DNA of 64,000 nucleotides from Turritopsis dohrnii (Eukaryota > Cnidaria > Hydrozoa > Anthoathecata > Oceaniidae): NCBI GenBank assembly GCA_027922465.2, contig BQMF02000061.1, positions 992,001 through 1,056,000 on the forward strand. Direction: 5' to 3'. Of the stretch, positions 1 through 9,816 are shown one piece after another; the first letter of the stretch is position 1, and each line of letters opens with the position of its first letter. A program made the position numbers and the translations under genes. Under the pieces are notes generated by a model that did no database searches, was not told the origin of the DNA, and worked only from the letters and a program-made list of their open reading frames with translations.

Positions 1-55
1 AAGTCATCGGAACTAGACCAGCAAATAAAAAAGAAATTTCCATAAAAACGATTGA

Positions 56-1435
56 TCACATCACCGTCTCCCTGGAAACAGTAACATAGATTTCTTTTGG
101 CAGTGTTATGTTTTCATTCTCATCAGGTACTCTGGAGGAACTCGTAGATTTTGTTGAACGCCTGGTAAGCACAGACAAATATGTAAGTTGCTTTGGAAAA
201 GCGTAGGTTTTTTTACTGAGTAACGCATTAAACATAGTTCTGACGTCAGTTCGAAACCGTTTGTCCATAGCACTGTATATGATGCAATTTGCGCAGCAGT
301 GTAAGTAAACTAGGCTAGCAACAATCTCCATGACCTTCAAGACTACTTGAGAACGATTAGCTCCATCGCCGAAATCGTAATAGATGTACCATATTTGTGT
401 CGGCAATGTCATTAGTGCAAAACACATTGTCACGGCAACTAACATTTTAACCAGTTTCTGGTCTTCATAGTTTCTCATCAATAACCTTGAAAAGCGCTGT
501 CGAATTGACTTGCGCGTTGAAGATCGTTGAATCGAACGCTTGTCAGGAGTTAACAAACATTTTTCTGGATTTTTAGATGGAGAGTTAATTTGGGATTTGT
601 CTGTTTTAAACAAATTTCTCAATAATGTTGCAAAGCCGTGTGGCATTGTTTTCTTGTTTGAATGGGCGAACACGGAATTTTGAGAATCGTATCGTTTCTC
701 TGAGATTTTGCTATGACGTGATCTCTTAACGGCGTTCTTGTCTCTGTTACGTGACGGATTACCTTTCCTACTTTTTTTAGGTTCGTTTTCACTTTCACTT
801 TCATTTCTGCTGCCTCGGTGTCGTGTATGACCTCCCATGCTTCTCAAATGTTTTCTTGTTTCCAGAACGATCAAGGTATGGAATATAATAATGCAAACCA
901 GAGGACATACGTAGTTGGTTATGAATAAAAACATTGTATATGCTTTGCGAAAGTTTTCTGAGGGGTGGTGGACCTCAAAGCAATATCCATCTTTAACGTC
1001 CAAAGCTAAGATAAACGGGATGAAGGTGATGCTTACGTAGATCCAGATCACTGCTACTATGTAAGATGTCTTCTTGATCGACCATCTATGCCGAAAAGGT
1101 TTGGATAAGCCACAGTATCTCTCATAGGCCATAACAGTTAAGAATATAGCAGTAGTTGATAAACTCGTTGATTGAAGGGGTTTGATGACTTTACAAAGAC
1201 CACGCCCAAATAGCCATTGATCACCATTTACAGACGAATGAATGTCGAAGCTTATGGTAAAAGCAAAAATGAAATCAGCCAGAGCGAGTTGGCATATCAA
1301 AAAGGCATACGCTGTGATGTTTTTCCGTTGAACTTGTTTGTATAGTCGTACGACAACGATGATAAAATTTCCTGTCAAACCGACAATAACCGACAAAATC
1401 GCCACAGTACTGATAATATAAGCATTCATCTTCAT
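56..1435 (-). CDS. Class A (rhodopsin-like) G-protein-coupled receptor, orphan, single exon
   Basis: A 459-residue seven-transmembrane receptor, presumably in the plasma membrane and signalling through heterotrimeric G proteins. Seen in the sequence: TM1 with the GN pair (VGLTGNFIIVVV, residues about 14-30); TM2 with LALADF; a Cys just before TM3 for the usual disulfide (GLCKV); the TM3 end AYERY, an ERY form of the DRY motif; TM6 KMLVAVTMCFALMTLP, which keeps the Pro but lacks the usual CWxP; TM7 ending NCIIY, a variant of NPxxY in which Pro is replaced by Cys. The third intracellular loop is very long (about 195-325) and rich in Lys, Arg and Ser. The C-terminal tail is Ser/Thr-rich. The first ATG is used; it sits only about 10 residues before TM1, so the extracellular N-terminus is very short. 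Family placement is firm. The ligand cannot be inferred; a peptide-type receptor is a guess. Confidence 0.88.
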   Translation of the reverse strand: MKMNAYIISTVAILSVIVGLTGNFIIVVVRLYKQVQRKNITAYAFLICQLALADFIFAFTISFDIHSSVNGDQWLFGRGLCKVIKPLQSTSLSTTAIFLTVMAYERYCGLSKPFRHRWSIKKTSYIVAVIWIYVSITFIPFILALDVKDGYCFEVHHPSENFRKAYTMFLFITNYVCPLVCIIIFHTLIVLETRKHLRSMGGHTRHRGSRNESESENEPKKSRKGNPSRNRDKNAVKRSRHSKISEKRYDSQNSVFAHSNKKTMPHGFATLLRNLFKTDKSQINSPSKNPEKCLLTPDKRSIQRSSTRKSIRQRFSRLLMRNYEDQKLVKMLVAVTMCFALMTLPTQIWYIYYDFGDGANRSQVVLKVMEIVASLVYLHCCANCIIYSAMDKRFRTDVRTMFNALLSKKTYAFPKQLTYLSVLTRRSTKSTSSSRVPDENENITLPKEIYVTVSRETVM

Positions 1436-4105
1436 TCTTCTTCTTTTTCTTCGTTTCGACCTTTTTCTGTGGATGTTTTTATGTATATATATATTATTTT
1501 TACATCTATTTAAGAGTTATACCAATAAAATGGCACAATTGCCTACAAACAATACATAAATACATTCACACATTGCTTTGAAAGCAAACAGAGGGTAACT
1601 ACTCTTAAACTTTAAGTCTTATGTACTCTCCCATTCTTCCTTTATGTTTATCAAGAATGTTTCCTTATAGAACTTTCCTTATACTCTATGAAAAACTCAC
1701 AACACCTATGTTACGCAGTTCATAGAAGAAAAGTTTGAGGTGATAATGGTTGTAAACATCATCTCTTTCGTGATGTTTCTAATTGGAATAAGATCGACAG
1801 GAGAGGAATAATATAAATGGAAACAGGAAAAGGTATTAAAAATTCATTTTGATTTTTTCAAAACTTCATTCAAAATGTCATTGTGGAAAATAAAGCTTTT
1901 CACACCTCATTGAGACTAGGTGTGTTTTCGTGTGAATAATTCACAGGACGTTTTTCCCCTCCCATTCTTGTATACAATTGGGCTATAACAAAAATATTGA
2001 AATACGCCAGTGATAATTATTCCTAACATTTTTCTCTCTTCTTCTTCTTCAAACATTCAATACTATTTACGTATAAACGCCAAGAGATCATTACTGAAAA
2101 TTCACAAACATGAAAATAAAATATTTAGTGTCCCCGTGGTCGCCACCAGGTTGGCACCTCACAAAAGAATTCAAATAAAATCTCTAATTTTTTTGCTAAA
2201 GTGGCAGCAACGAAATGGTTTTTTTTTTATAATTCATTTGAAGAGCTCTTCACAAAAGAGTTTAACTGAAGTTGTAAGATAAAGCCTCAGTTTATGAGAC
2301 TATTAATTGAAGTACCAACTTGCGTGTATTTGTTCCTTGATAACAACTTCGAAAGCAATCCCTGAAGCTAATATTCACCGGATCTTAGTTGAATGTTAAC
2401 TCACCTTTTAGAATCATGCATAAAAAATCTTCAGCGAATATAAGCGGAAAGTGAACCTGCTTTTATCTTTCTAGGAATTTCAAGATTACCTTGAATAGTT
2501 TCCTTTAACTTAACTGCTTAACTTAATTTTGTTTCAGAGAAACAGTCATTTGAATTCCACACTTGCAGAGTGGACAAAATTGTCAAAGCGCACTGCGATG
2601 AAGAGCATCTTTATTGAAATAGTGTGAATATTTCTGTAGTAATGTACTCTTTCGCAGTGATTTTTTAACAAATTTGGATGTTCATCAATCGTTTACCACG
2701 CTAGTAAGAGCTACCAAACCTGGAAGCTCTGGATATAAAATCAATTTGTTCTTAGTGACTATCTCTTCAAATCTTGAAAACATAAGATGCTAATTAAAAG
2801 TATTACATATTCTTTCGGTGTTTTCTGTCATGAGGTCGATCTTTATTCTTTCAAGCAAACCACTCAGTAATCGTTTGTGTGAACACCTTATAGAGATGGA
2901 AACCCTTTACAATATTAGATTTGTCAGTGATATCATCAATATTCAGTCAAAGGAATGTTTTCAAGAGACACATAAATTTAATTCTGACAGTAAATGGGAA
3001 GATAAAATAGATGACAAAGGCACTTTCCGACGTACTTTTCGTTGTAAATTCCCCTTAGAACACTGGGTTTCCTGAATAATTTGGTTTCAAAATACGAATG
3101 GCCAATGCGATTTGTCAAGCGGTTTTATAAATATCATTGATTATCTCCTTAATAACAGATAACACATCCAATTTTGATTTATTACTTAAACATATTGACG
3201 CCGCTCACGAGCCTTACATTGCTTATATGATGCGCAATGAATCGTAGTCGTTTCTGTTTTTTTCTCATTGGTATAGATAGATAACACCAATTGATCTCGG
3301 AACGTTTTCAAACATAATCTGAATAATTCAAAATATTATGACACATAAGATTTTGCAACAACTTTTCATCCAGTCATGGAAACAGAAAGCAATCAACTTT
3401 ATTCCCAGTACTTTATAAAAAGTTATTTACATTTTTTCCTTAACATCAACAAGCTAAATCGAATACCTGACTTTATGTCTCTATTTACCAATCAGATTTA
3501 TTGTTTGGTAGTTCATATTAAAGCAGTACTTTACACTTTATCTTCGAAAATAAACAGTGAATCAGATCAGAAGATTATTGTGTATATGTGAAACTTCGAG
3601 CTTGTAAAACTAACCAGACCATATTCTCTCGTGTATATATGCCAAAAAAGAAGCCTTCATTTCTTAACTGGTGTAAAATGTAATTAGTCAGAATAGGAAA
3701 CGTGGTTTTTTTGGATTGAATTTCATGACAAAGTATCGTTTTATTTCGTGTTTCAACTAAATACTGTCTTTATAATTATCAAGTTGTTATTTTCAAATGT
3801 TTTATGTCAAACGGATAAAGTCGAACGTTAAGTAAACAATCTTACTGTTAAAACTGCTGTGTATTATTCCTTACCTAAACACTAGAAATAAGATAAATAA
3901 AGTTCTCCAAGCACATCCCACTTAAAATTGTGAAATCCAGAAAAAAAACAACAACAGAACATTAATAAGAATTATAGCTTGAAGCTGATCATTAATAAAA
4001 TGAAATATACGATAATTATACGATAATATACGATAATTATACAAAAATGTACGATAACTCGAAGAAACATAATGGAAATGTATAAGCTTTTGATTTCAGT
4101 AAAAC
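1436..4105. other. Gene-free interval upstream of the GPCR gene
   Basis: AT-rich sequence without a recognisable gene, RNA or transposon. Short open frames near 2010, 2818 and 3376 have low-complexity translations and no recognisable motif. The first few hundred bases beside 1436 are presumably the 5' flank of the minus-strand GPCR gene, with an AT dinucleotide run near 1480-1500. Confidence 0.5.
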
Positions 4106-4108
4106 TAA

Positions 4109-4478
4109 AGGCCATAATACACTATATGATTAATCATACATGATTTGTAATAAGCACTTGATGAATGAAAAAAATCATAGCATAAAGAGAAAATACACAC
4201 TATGTATCTTATCCCTGTTTTTATCGTAAACTACTCTCTCTGTATACAGTCAGCTGCACAGAAAATTTTCTCGCGCATTGGCTGCATGACGAACAACAAT
4301 AGATTCTATTGTTAAAAGTCTATGATTAATCATAGAAAGTAGAACACCGTGCGACTTTTTAAAAATCATATATTACAAATCATACAGGTAAAAAAACATA
4401 TGTTTTTCTGAAATACACACTGTGATTAATCATATATTACAAATCATATATGATTAATCATATAGTGTATTATGGCCT
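4109..4478. mobile_element. 370-bp MITE, PIF/Harbinger-like, TAA target duplication
   Basis: Both ends carry the same inverted repeat beginning AGGCCATAATACAC and running about 40 bases (4109-4152 and the complement of 4435-4478, few mismatches). The element is flanked by TAA at 4106-4108 and 4479-4481, the 3-bp duplication typical of PIF/Harbinger elements. Further ATTAATCATA and TTACAAATCATA units repeat inside in both orientations. There is no coding capacity. Boundaries are clear; the superfamily is inferred from TSD length and sequence. Confidence 0.82.
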
Positions 4479-4481
4479 TAA

Positions 4482-5410
4482 TAAAGAGTAAAAATTTCCT
4501 GATATCCAGCAAAACACTTTAATAGCGTCTCTTCTTTGCATCCATACAGCTGTTTTTCTCCTAAGACATGCCATTTTTGGTTTCTGGCGATTTTTTTGAA
4601 AGATTTTTGTCAAGAAAAAGTGTTTAACTTTCTTGGTTGGCTTGAGCTGTTTTTCTTTTATTTCTTCATAAATTGTAATTTCAGCTACATTTAATGATGT
4701 CTTGCTCAAAATAACACAACAACGTATACACTTGTATATCACTTTGTGTACACATGTCTCTTGAATATTGACCCAAGACGTTCGCGTTTTAGTTTTGAAT
4801 AAAACAATTTATTAGTTTAGTATTCCATATTTGCTCAGCTAGCTACGCATAAAAAGCTTACGTAAGGTTTCGTCAGGGGGGGAGACGAAAAATTGATATA
4901 TTTCAATGACATCTTTAAAACAATATAGAGTTATATGTTTTTATCCACACACTAAAAAGTGTGCTTTGTTTTCTCGTGATTGTAAATTTCGAAACAAGTT
5001 TTTATCGCTATTCAACATCATTCTTCATTTCCTTGATTTTTACGTAGGTTCGACTATGAACATATTTTTTCATTAAATTCAGAATTAACAAAGCCTTAAG
5101 TTATTGAAAAAATTTTCCAAGATTACAACTGAACAAATGTTTAGAGGAACGATCAACCTCAAGATTTTCTGTTCAAAGAAAAGCGTTTCGAGGAAAAGGA
5201 TGACTCATGAAAATCATAATGACTCTCGCGTGTGTGGGCATGCGTAATAGAATTACAAAAGCTTAATCATAAAAAAAAACTTCATTTGAGAAGCGGATAA
5301 AGATAGTCCTTCAAACGATTAACGAAAGAACAAGCAAATAAATAAAACAAACTTTTGAAACGTTTGAAACACAATCAATTGACCAGGTCAACGCAATGGC
5401 AAAATATAAT
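4482..5410. other. Gene-free interval
   Basis: AT-rich sequence between the MITE and the first hairpin repeat. A 90-aa minus frame at 4470-4742 starts at the MITE edge and shows no recognisable domain. Nothing else is supported. Confidence 0.4.
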
Positions 5411-5500
5411 GGACCTTTTCCAACCTCGAACCCAGGGTCTCTTGCCTTTTCCGTATATCGAAAAGGCAAGAGACCCTGGGTTTGAGGTTGGGACCTTTCC
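5411..5500. repeat. Dispersed hairpin (foldback) repeat, copy 1
   Basis: Two 30-bp arms (5421-5450 and 5461-5490) are inverted complements with a single mismatch, around a 10-base loop CCGTATATCG. Arms read CAACCTCGAACCCAGGG and onward to CTTGCCTTTT. The hairpin is flanked by near-identical 10-mers GGACCTTTTC (5411-5420) and GGACCTTTCC (5491-5500), a probable target-site duplication. Related copies lie at 9605, 22833 and 42954. Confidence 0.85.
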
Positions 5501-5854
5501 TTTACATACTTTTATTACTTAGAAATATTCACGTATTTCACACAAAATCATTTAAAATAAGTAAAATCTATAAAACGAGGCCACACTAGGTCGTCAATTA
5601 CGTAACACATAATGGTACATTGCGCTCAGAAATTCGGGGGAAGAAGTCTATTGCAACAAAATATATTACGTTTCAATAATTTTGAAATCGCAGAAGAAAA
5701 TATGGTCACATTTCGATCCTTTGTGAACAGAAAGAGAAGGACAATGTTATATTTTTACTCAAGTTTAAGCGCGTTGTTTTCTGCAAGAGGGGTGTTATTA
5801 GAGAGTAGAGCACTTTTTGTGTTATTTCAAACTAGAGAAAGAGATATAAAATAG

Positions 5855-6148
5855 GTCACGTTCGTTTCACGGCGGACATTTAAGTTTGCGGACGCGCTAA
5901 GGTGCTTCCGTGAAATTTGGTTAAAATCCAATATGGCGGTTAAAGTGGCGCAAATTTTTACCGGGCGCGTGGAGAGGATGCTTCTACTTTCGTGGCATAA
6001 TTTATGCGTATTTTTACTGAAATATTCGTTTCCAGGCTTTTATAGTAAAGCATGGTCATGGAACTTCTTTGATGTTTGTTTACATTTGGACGCAATGTTG
6101 GGAAAAAGTAGAAAATGCATCAAATATGTGATATTGATGGAATCCTGA
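5855..6148 (+). promoter_or_regulatory. CpG-rich island with YY1-like start and a 71-codon frame
   Basis: About 150 bases (5855-5995) are conspicuously rich in CpG in a CpG-poor, AT-rich background. The motif AATATGGCGG at 5932-5941 resembles a YY1 site overlapping a start codon. From that ATG a 71-codon frame runs to 6148 (MAVKVAQIFTGRVERML then unremarkable residues). It may be the promoter and first exon of an unrecognised gene, or a remnant. I cannot follow it into further exons. Confidence 0.3.
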
Positions 6149-6904
6149 AGGGGTTAGAGGCAAATTGGAATTTTAAAGACATCTAAAGTTTTCCCAGTGT
6201 CAAATAAAATGGAAAAGGGCAGAGCACATACAGGAGAAGAAACTACAAAAAACCGCATTGACCTGTATTTTTTCTTTTAAAAGTTATTTCCCTTCAAACA
6301 CCAGGAAGGTTTTGGAATGTCCCACGGACAAAAAAATTGCAGAGTCTCTAAAACAGAGTAAATGAATCTGTCATCAAGACAAAAGTGTGCACACCAGTAA
6401 GTTTTCTACTTCATCCATCTAGTTTTCAGTTGTTTTTTTTATTAAGTCTTGGGGGAGCATCCCAATATAATGTCAACACGTGCTTCCAACTCTTGAAAGG
6501 TTTGCTTTTATATGAAAAAACATTGTTGATGGATGTTGTTAAATTCTGGGTGAATTGATTCCCTACCCTGTTCACCACACATTCCATACATTCTCCTTTC
6601 CAGTGTTGCAAATCACACACCACATGGTCCTCCAACCTCTGTTCTTTTGGTTTGACAGAGTGTTAGCAAGACATTTTGATCGAAAATATCAAAATTAACA
6701 ACAATAGTGTCCTTATAAAAAATGGCAATAACATATATGTGAGTTATTCTCATTATTGTTTTAGATACGTGACAAGACAAACTCCATTAACAAACCCATT
6801 AACAGCACAGAGTATTTCACACATTGCCAAACATGATTAGTCGAATCCTTTTGTTTTGGAAAATGAGTAACAGGAAATAAAAAGAATATTTATTTCAATT
6901 TCAT
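6149..6904. other. Interval with one unrecognised coding-like minus frame
   Basis: A minus frame at 6426-6650 reads like protein (pieces such as DHVVCDLQHWKGECMECV and SYKSKPFKSWKHVL), with paired cysteines and little low complexity, but I do not recognise the family and see no start or splice partner. It may be a decayed transposon exon. The rest is AT-rich and featureless. Confidence 0.25.
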
Positions 6905-7287
6905 AATACATGTTTTTTTTTTATAAGCATAACACTTATAAGCATATACAGGCTCAGATTTGCTGATTTTTTAAGCATAATAAGCATATAGCAAGCCTGA
7001 AATATATTGCTAAAGTAGTCTAAATATGCGGTCATTTTTTTCGATTTCCCCAAAAAGAATTTACTCCATTGCTTGAATGTCTGAAAGAAGACAATTCCAC
7101 TGTTTTTAACATTTTTCCGAGCTTTCGAATCGAATGTGCACTGTTTCCCAAACCTTAGCTCACCTTAGAAAAAGTAGAAAATTTAAGCATATCATAAGTA
7201 TATGCTAAGCCTTGATTCATTGAGGTCTTAAGCATATACGAGCCTGACCAAGGGGCAGACACTTGCTTATAAAAAAAAACATGTATT
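6905..7287. mobile_element. 383-bp inverted-repeat element with AAGCATATA subrepeats
   Basis: The ends AATACATGTTTTTTTTTTAT (6905-) and its complement ending at 7287 form terminal inverted repeats of about 25 bp including ATAAGCA. Inside, AAGCATATA and its variants recur at least five times (near 6938, 6975, 7185, 7200 and 7232). No open frame of note. The duplication could be TA, but the flanks are palindromic so the exact edge is uncertain. Confidence 0.6.
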
Positions 7288-7963
7288 CGTTGTAGGAATT
7301 TTATTCATTAAATCTGTGTTTAAGATTTACGTGTCAGCCTGTCATTTTGTTCCTTGAATCTAGTTAAGGAAACATTTAAATTACACGTATTTTTTTCATT
7401 ATTAAAGCCTAGTGAAAGACATTAGAACTAAAGCTTCTGCTAAATTTTTCATGACTTTAGTAACTAAAAGTTTCTTGAAACTTGAAAACATGAAACCTGA
7501 TGACACTAATTTTCTCTTACTGTAACACTTGCTCTTAACCTCATTTCTTACATGCACGTAATTCTTACGCATTCTTACGTATGCCCTTGAAATTGACACT
7601 CAAATTATTTCATGGAAAGATATTTGTTTAATTACAAAATTCTTATAATTTATTTGATGTATAAAAAAAATCCAATACTGAAAGTTTCTAGTATTAAGCC
7701 TCTAGTTTCATATAAACTGGTTTCTTATAAAAAAGAATATGTGTAACATGGTAATCTATATGCAATATATATGCCTTCTCTGTTTAAAGTATTAAGATAT
7801 TCATTTTATTGCTTATAAATGAATGAGTATGTGCTTTGGTTGGTGTATAAAGTATATAAAATTTGGCTAGGATCAAATTAAATACCTGGCAATATTGTAA
7901 ACAATCGCTATTCGCCAAATTAAATCCCCACCAAATTTTTTGTTTTTTGTTACTTGTTGCGGA
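7288..7963. other. Gene-free interval
   Basis: AT-rich sequence. A 65-aa minus frame at 7402-7599 shows no domain. Nothing else is supported. Confidence 0.4.
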
Positions 7964-8479
7964 TACCTTAAGGGAAGAAATTGTTTGCGGAAGAAATTTG
8001 AACTTTTTTTTTGCGGAATTTATTTTTGTGGATTTCGCTCAAATCCGCAAAAATTAATTCTGCGAAAATGAATAAATATTGGTCATCCGCAAAAATAAAT
8101 TCTGCAAAATTTTCTAAATTTTTCATCCGCAAGGAAAAAAGTTGAGGTTATTGAACATCTAAGGACTTATTATTACTCTTCGTAAATAACAATACAAGCA
8201 GTATCTGCACTTGCACTATAATACGTATAACTGATATTATAACTGATGAAAAATAGATGTTATTCCATAAATCTGCTCTTTCAGACACTGAATTAGGTGT
8301 TTCCCTATTTTCAATTTTATTAAATTTATTGCATTCGCAAAAATTAATGTCGCAAAATGTCTTTTGAAGTCGTCATCCGCAAAAATTTCTTCCGCAAAAT
8401 ATGGCATTTTTGGGTCATTTATCCGCAAAAGTATATTCCGCAAATATTTCTTCCACAAACAATTTCTTCCTTTAAGGTA
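7964..8479. mobile_element. 516-bp MITE with TCCGCAAAAATT subrepeats
   Basis: Terminal inverted repeats TACCTTAAGGGAAGAAATTG (7964-) and, in complement, TACCTTAAAGGAAGAAATTG (ending 8479) continue into GTTTG(C/T)GGAAGAAAT, about 35 bp in all. The interior holds repeated TCCGCAAAAATT and TTCTGCGAAAAT units on both strands (8038, 8088, 8130, 8335, 8376, 8424). A TTAA lies inside each TIR; whether it or the outer TA is the target duplication cannot be decided. No coding capacity. Confidence 0.75.
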
Positions 8480-8777
8480 CATTAAAATGTATGTAACCAC
8501 CTGTTATGCAAAAGAACGATATTGTATTAGTGTGTTATATTTTATGCAAAATTTTGTATATATGTAAATATTCTGTAGATATGTATATAAATATTCTGTG
8601 GCTTTAACATCTGCTAGAAAGCTGAACTGCTATTAGATTTCTTTTGCAAAACATGGAAGGAAACCCCTTCTGCTTGTTTTGTGATGTGTCGTATCATTAT
8701 TTGAAAGGAGTTGGAACAATTATGCCTTAGGTTTTTCACCCTGGCTTCATTCCTTGTGATGGAATTTTTCTTTCCAT

Positions 8778-9037
8778 TCAGAGAATTGGAATAATTTGTT
8801 GCAGTTTGAACAAATTAGCTTCAAACACTCTACCAACTTTTTTACATTCTCCAAACAGACTGCACACATATCTGTCAGTAAAATTATAGGCCACTCTTTT
8901 TTTAAAAAAAGAACAGGCAGCATTGATTCTGCAGATTATTGAGGGATTACCATGGAAAGTCACTGGGTCGTTTGGCAGCTTTTTCCTACATATTCTGCAT
9001 GTTTTTGCAGGTTATCTTCATGTGAGGTATCGGCCAT
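8778..9037 (-). pseudogene. Decayed reading frame with a Cys-rich, possibly zinc-binding N-terminus
   Basis: An ATG at 9037 (MADTSHEDN) and a second frame (TCRICRKKLPNDPVTF, then FTDRYVCSLFGECKKV and RVFEANLFKLQQ, stop at 8778) appear to belong to one protein separated by a one-base shift near 9008. The CxxC and later CxxxxxC spacing suggests a small zinc-binding domain of the kind found at the start of transposon-derived proteins. I do not recognise the family. It could also be chance. Confidence 0.25.
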
Positions 9038-9430
9038 GATGGATTTTGGGGTTCCTCAAAAATATTTGATTTTCTTCAAAACAAAAAAATACAGGACAAT
9101 GATTCCAACACTAATAATTAGAGGGAGGGTTCAAGCAAATGTGTAAATGATAGGTTTTACTGTGAAAACCTTAGAAAAGGTGTATTTCAACTTCAAAGTT
9201 GAAGCTTTATTTGACAATAAAGTTTGCTGATACTTTCCCGCGAAAAACAAAGTTCTCGTCAGAAAATCGCAAAACTTTTCCTTAACCATAATCCTTGGTT
9301 ACCTACCTTTCAATTGTATTGCATTACATTCCAGTATACGCAGTATTTTCCCCAATTTAGACGAAAAATTTGGGGTTGGTGTAAGGACTTCGAGAGCTTG
9401 CCTCTTCGTATTTTTGCGAGATTTATCTGA

Positions 9431-9446
9431 CGCATGCGCATTTTCG
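9431..9446. promoter_or_regulatory. NRF-1-like palindrome upstream of SPPL2
   Basis: ACGCATGCGCATTTTC contains GCATGCGC, the core of the palindromic NRF-1 site (YGCGCAYGCGCR), a common element of housekeeping promoters. It lies about 380 bases before the proposed SPPL2 start codon. The match is in the sequence; function is inferred. Confidence 0.4.
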
Positions 9447-9594
9447 AATGTTTTCCTATGTCCGCCTTGCACTGCAGAGTGAACGAACGTGAGGTACGAA
9501 TAACAAATCTGGAGTAAGTTAATAGTAACACTTTATATAACCCTTAAATGTTTCCCAATAATGAAACTCTGAAATCAAATAACCCCTTTTAGAT

Positions 9595-9672
9595 AGGTAG
9601 GACCCAACCTTTCTTCGCCGCCATCCGTATCAAAAAGGCAAGAAGCCCTGGGGACGAGGTTGAGGGAGGAGG
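9595..9672. repeat. Dispersed hairpin repeat, copy 2 (left arm eroded)
   Basis: The right arm AAAAAGGCAAGAAGCCCTGG-GGACGAGGTTG (9632-9662) matches the other copies. The left arm (9605-9624) keeps CAACCT and TTCTTCGCC but has lost bases. Flanking 10-mers AGGTAGGACC and AGGGAGGAGG agree at 7 of 10. It lies within about 220 bases of the SPPL2 start codon, so it is probably part of the promoter or 5' leader. Confidence 0.7.
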
Positions 9673-9770
9673 GCGAGAGGGAGGAGGGAGGCAGGCAGGC
9701 GCAGGCGAAAGAAAACTGGTCAGCGGTGATAGTTATTTTTTTATTCGAAAACAGCTTGTAAACAAACAAA

Positions 9771-9794
9771 ATGGCAGCCAGAGATGTAAAGTGA
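9771..9794 (+). other. Short upstream ORF before SPPL2
   Basis: ATG at 9771 opens a seven-codon frame (MAARDVK) that stops at 9794, 22 bases before the proposed SPPL2 start at 9817. If the transcript begins upstream, this could reduce translation of the main frame. The transcript start is unknown, so this is only a possibility. Confidence 0.35.
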
Positions 9795-9816
9795 GCAGTG
9801 CAGTGTACAATTTAAA

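Noticed and set aside
6426..6650. Minus frame with paired cysteines as a real gene
   Set aside because: Reads like protein, but no start codon, splice partner or recognisable family; kept only as a note in the interval description.
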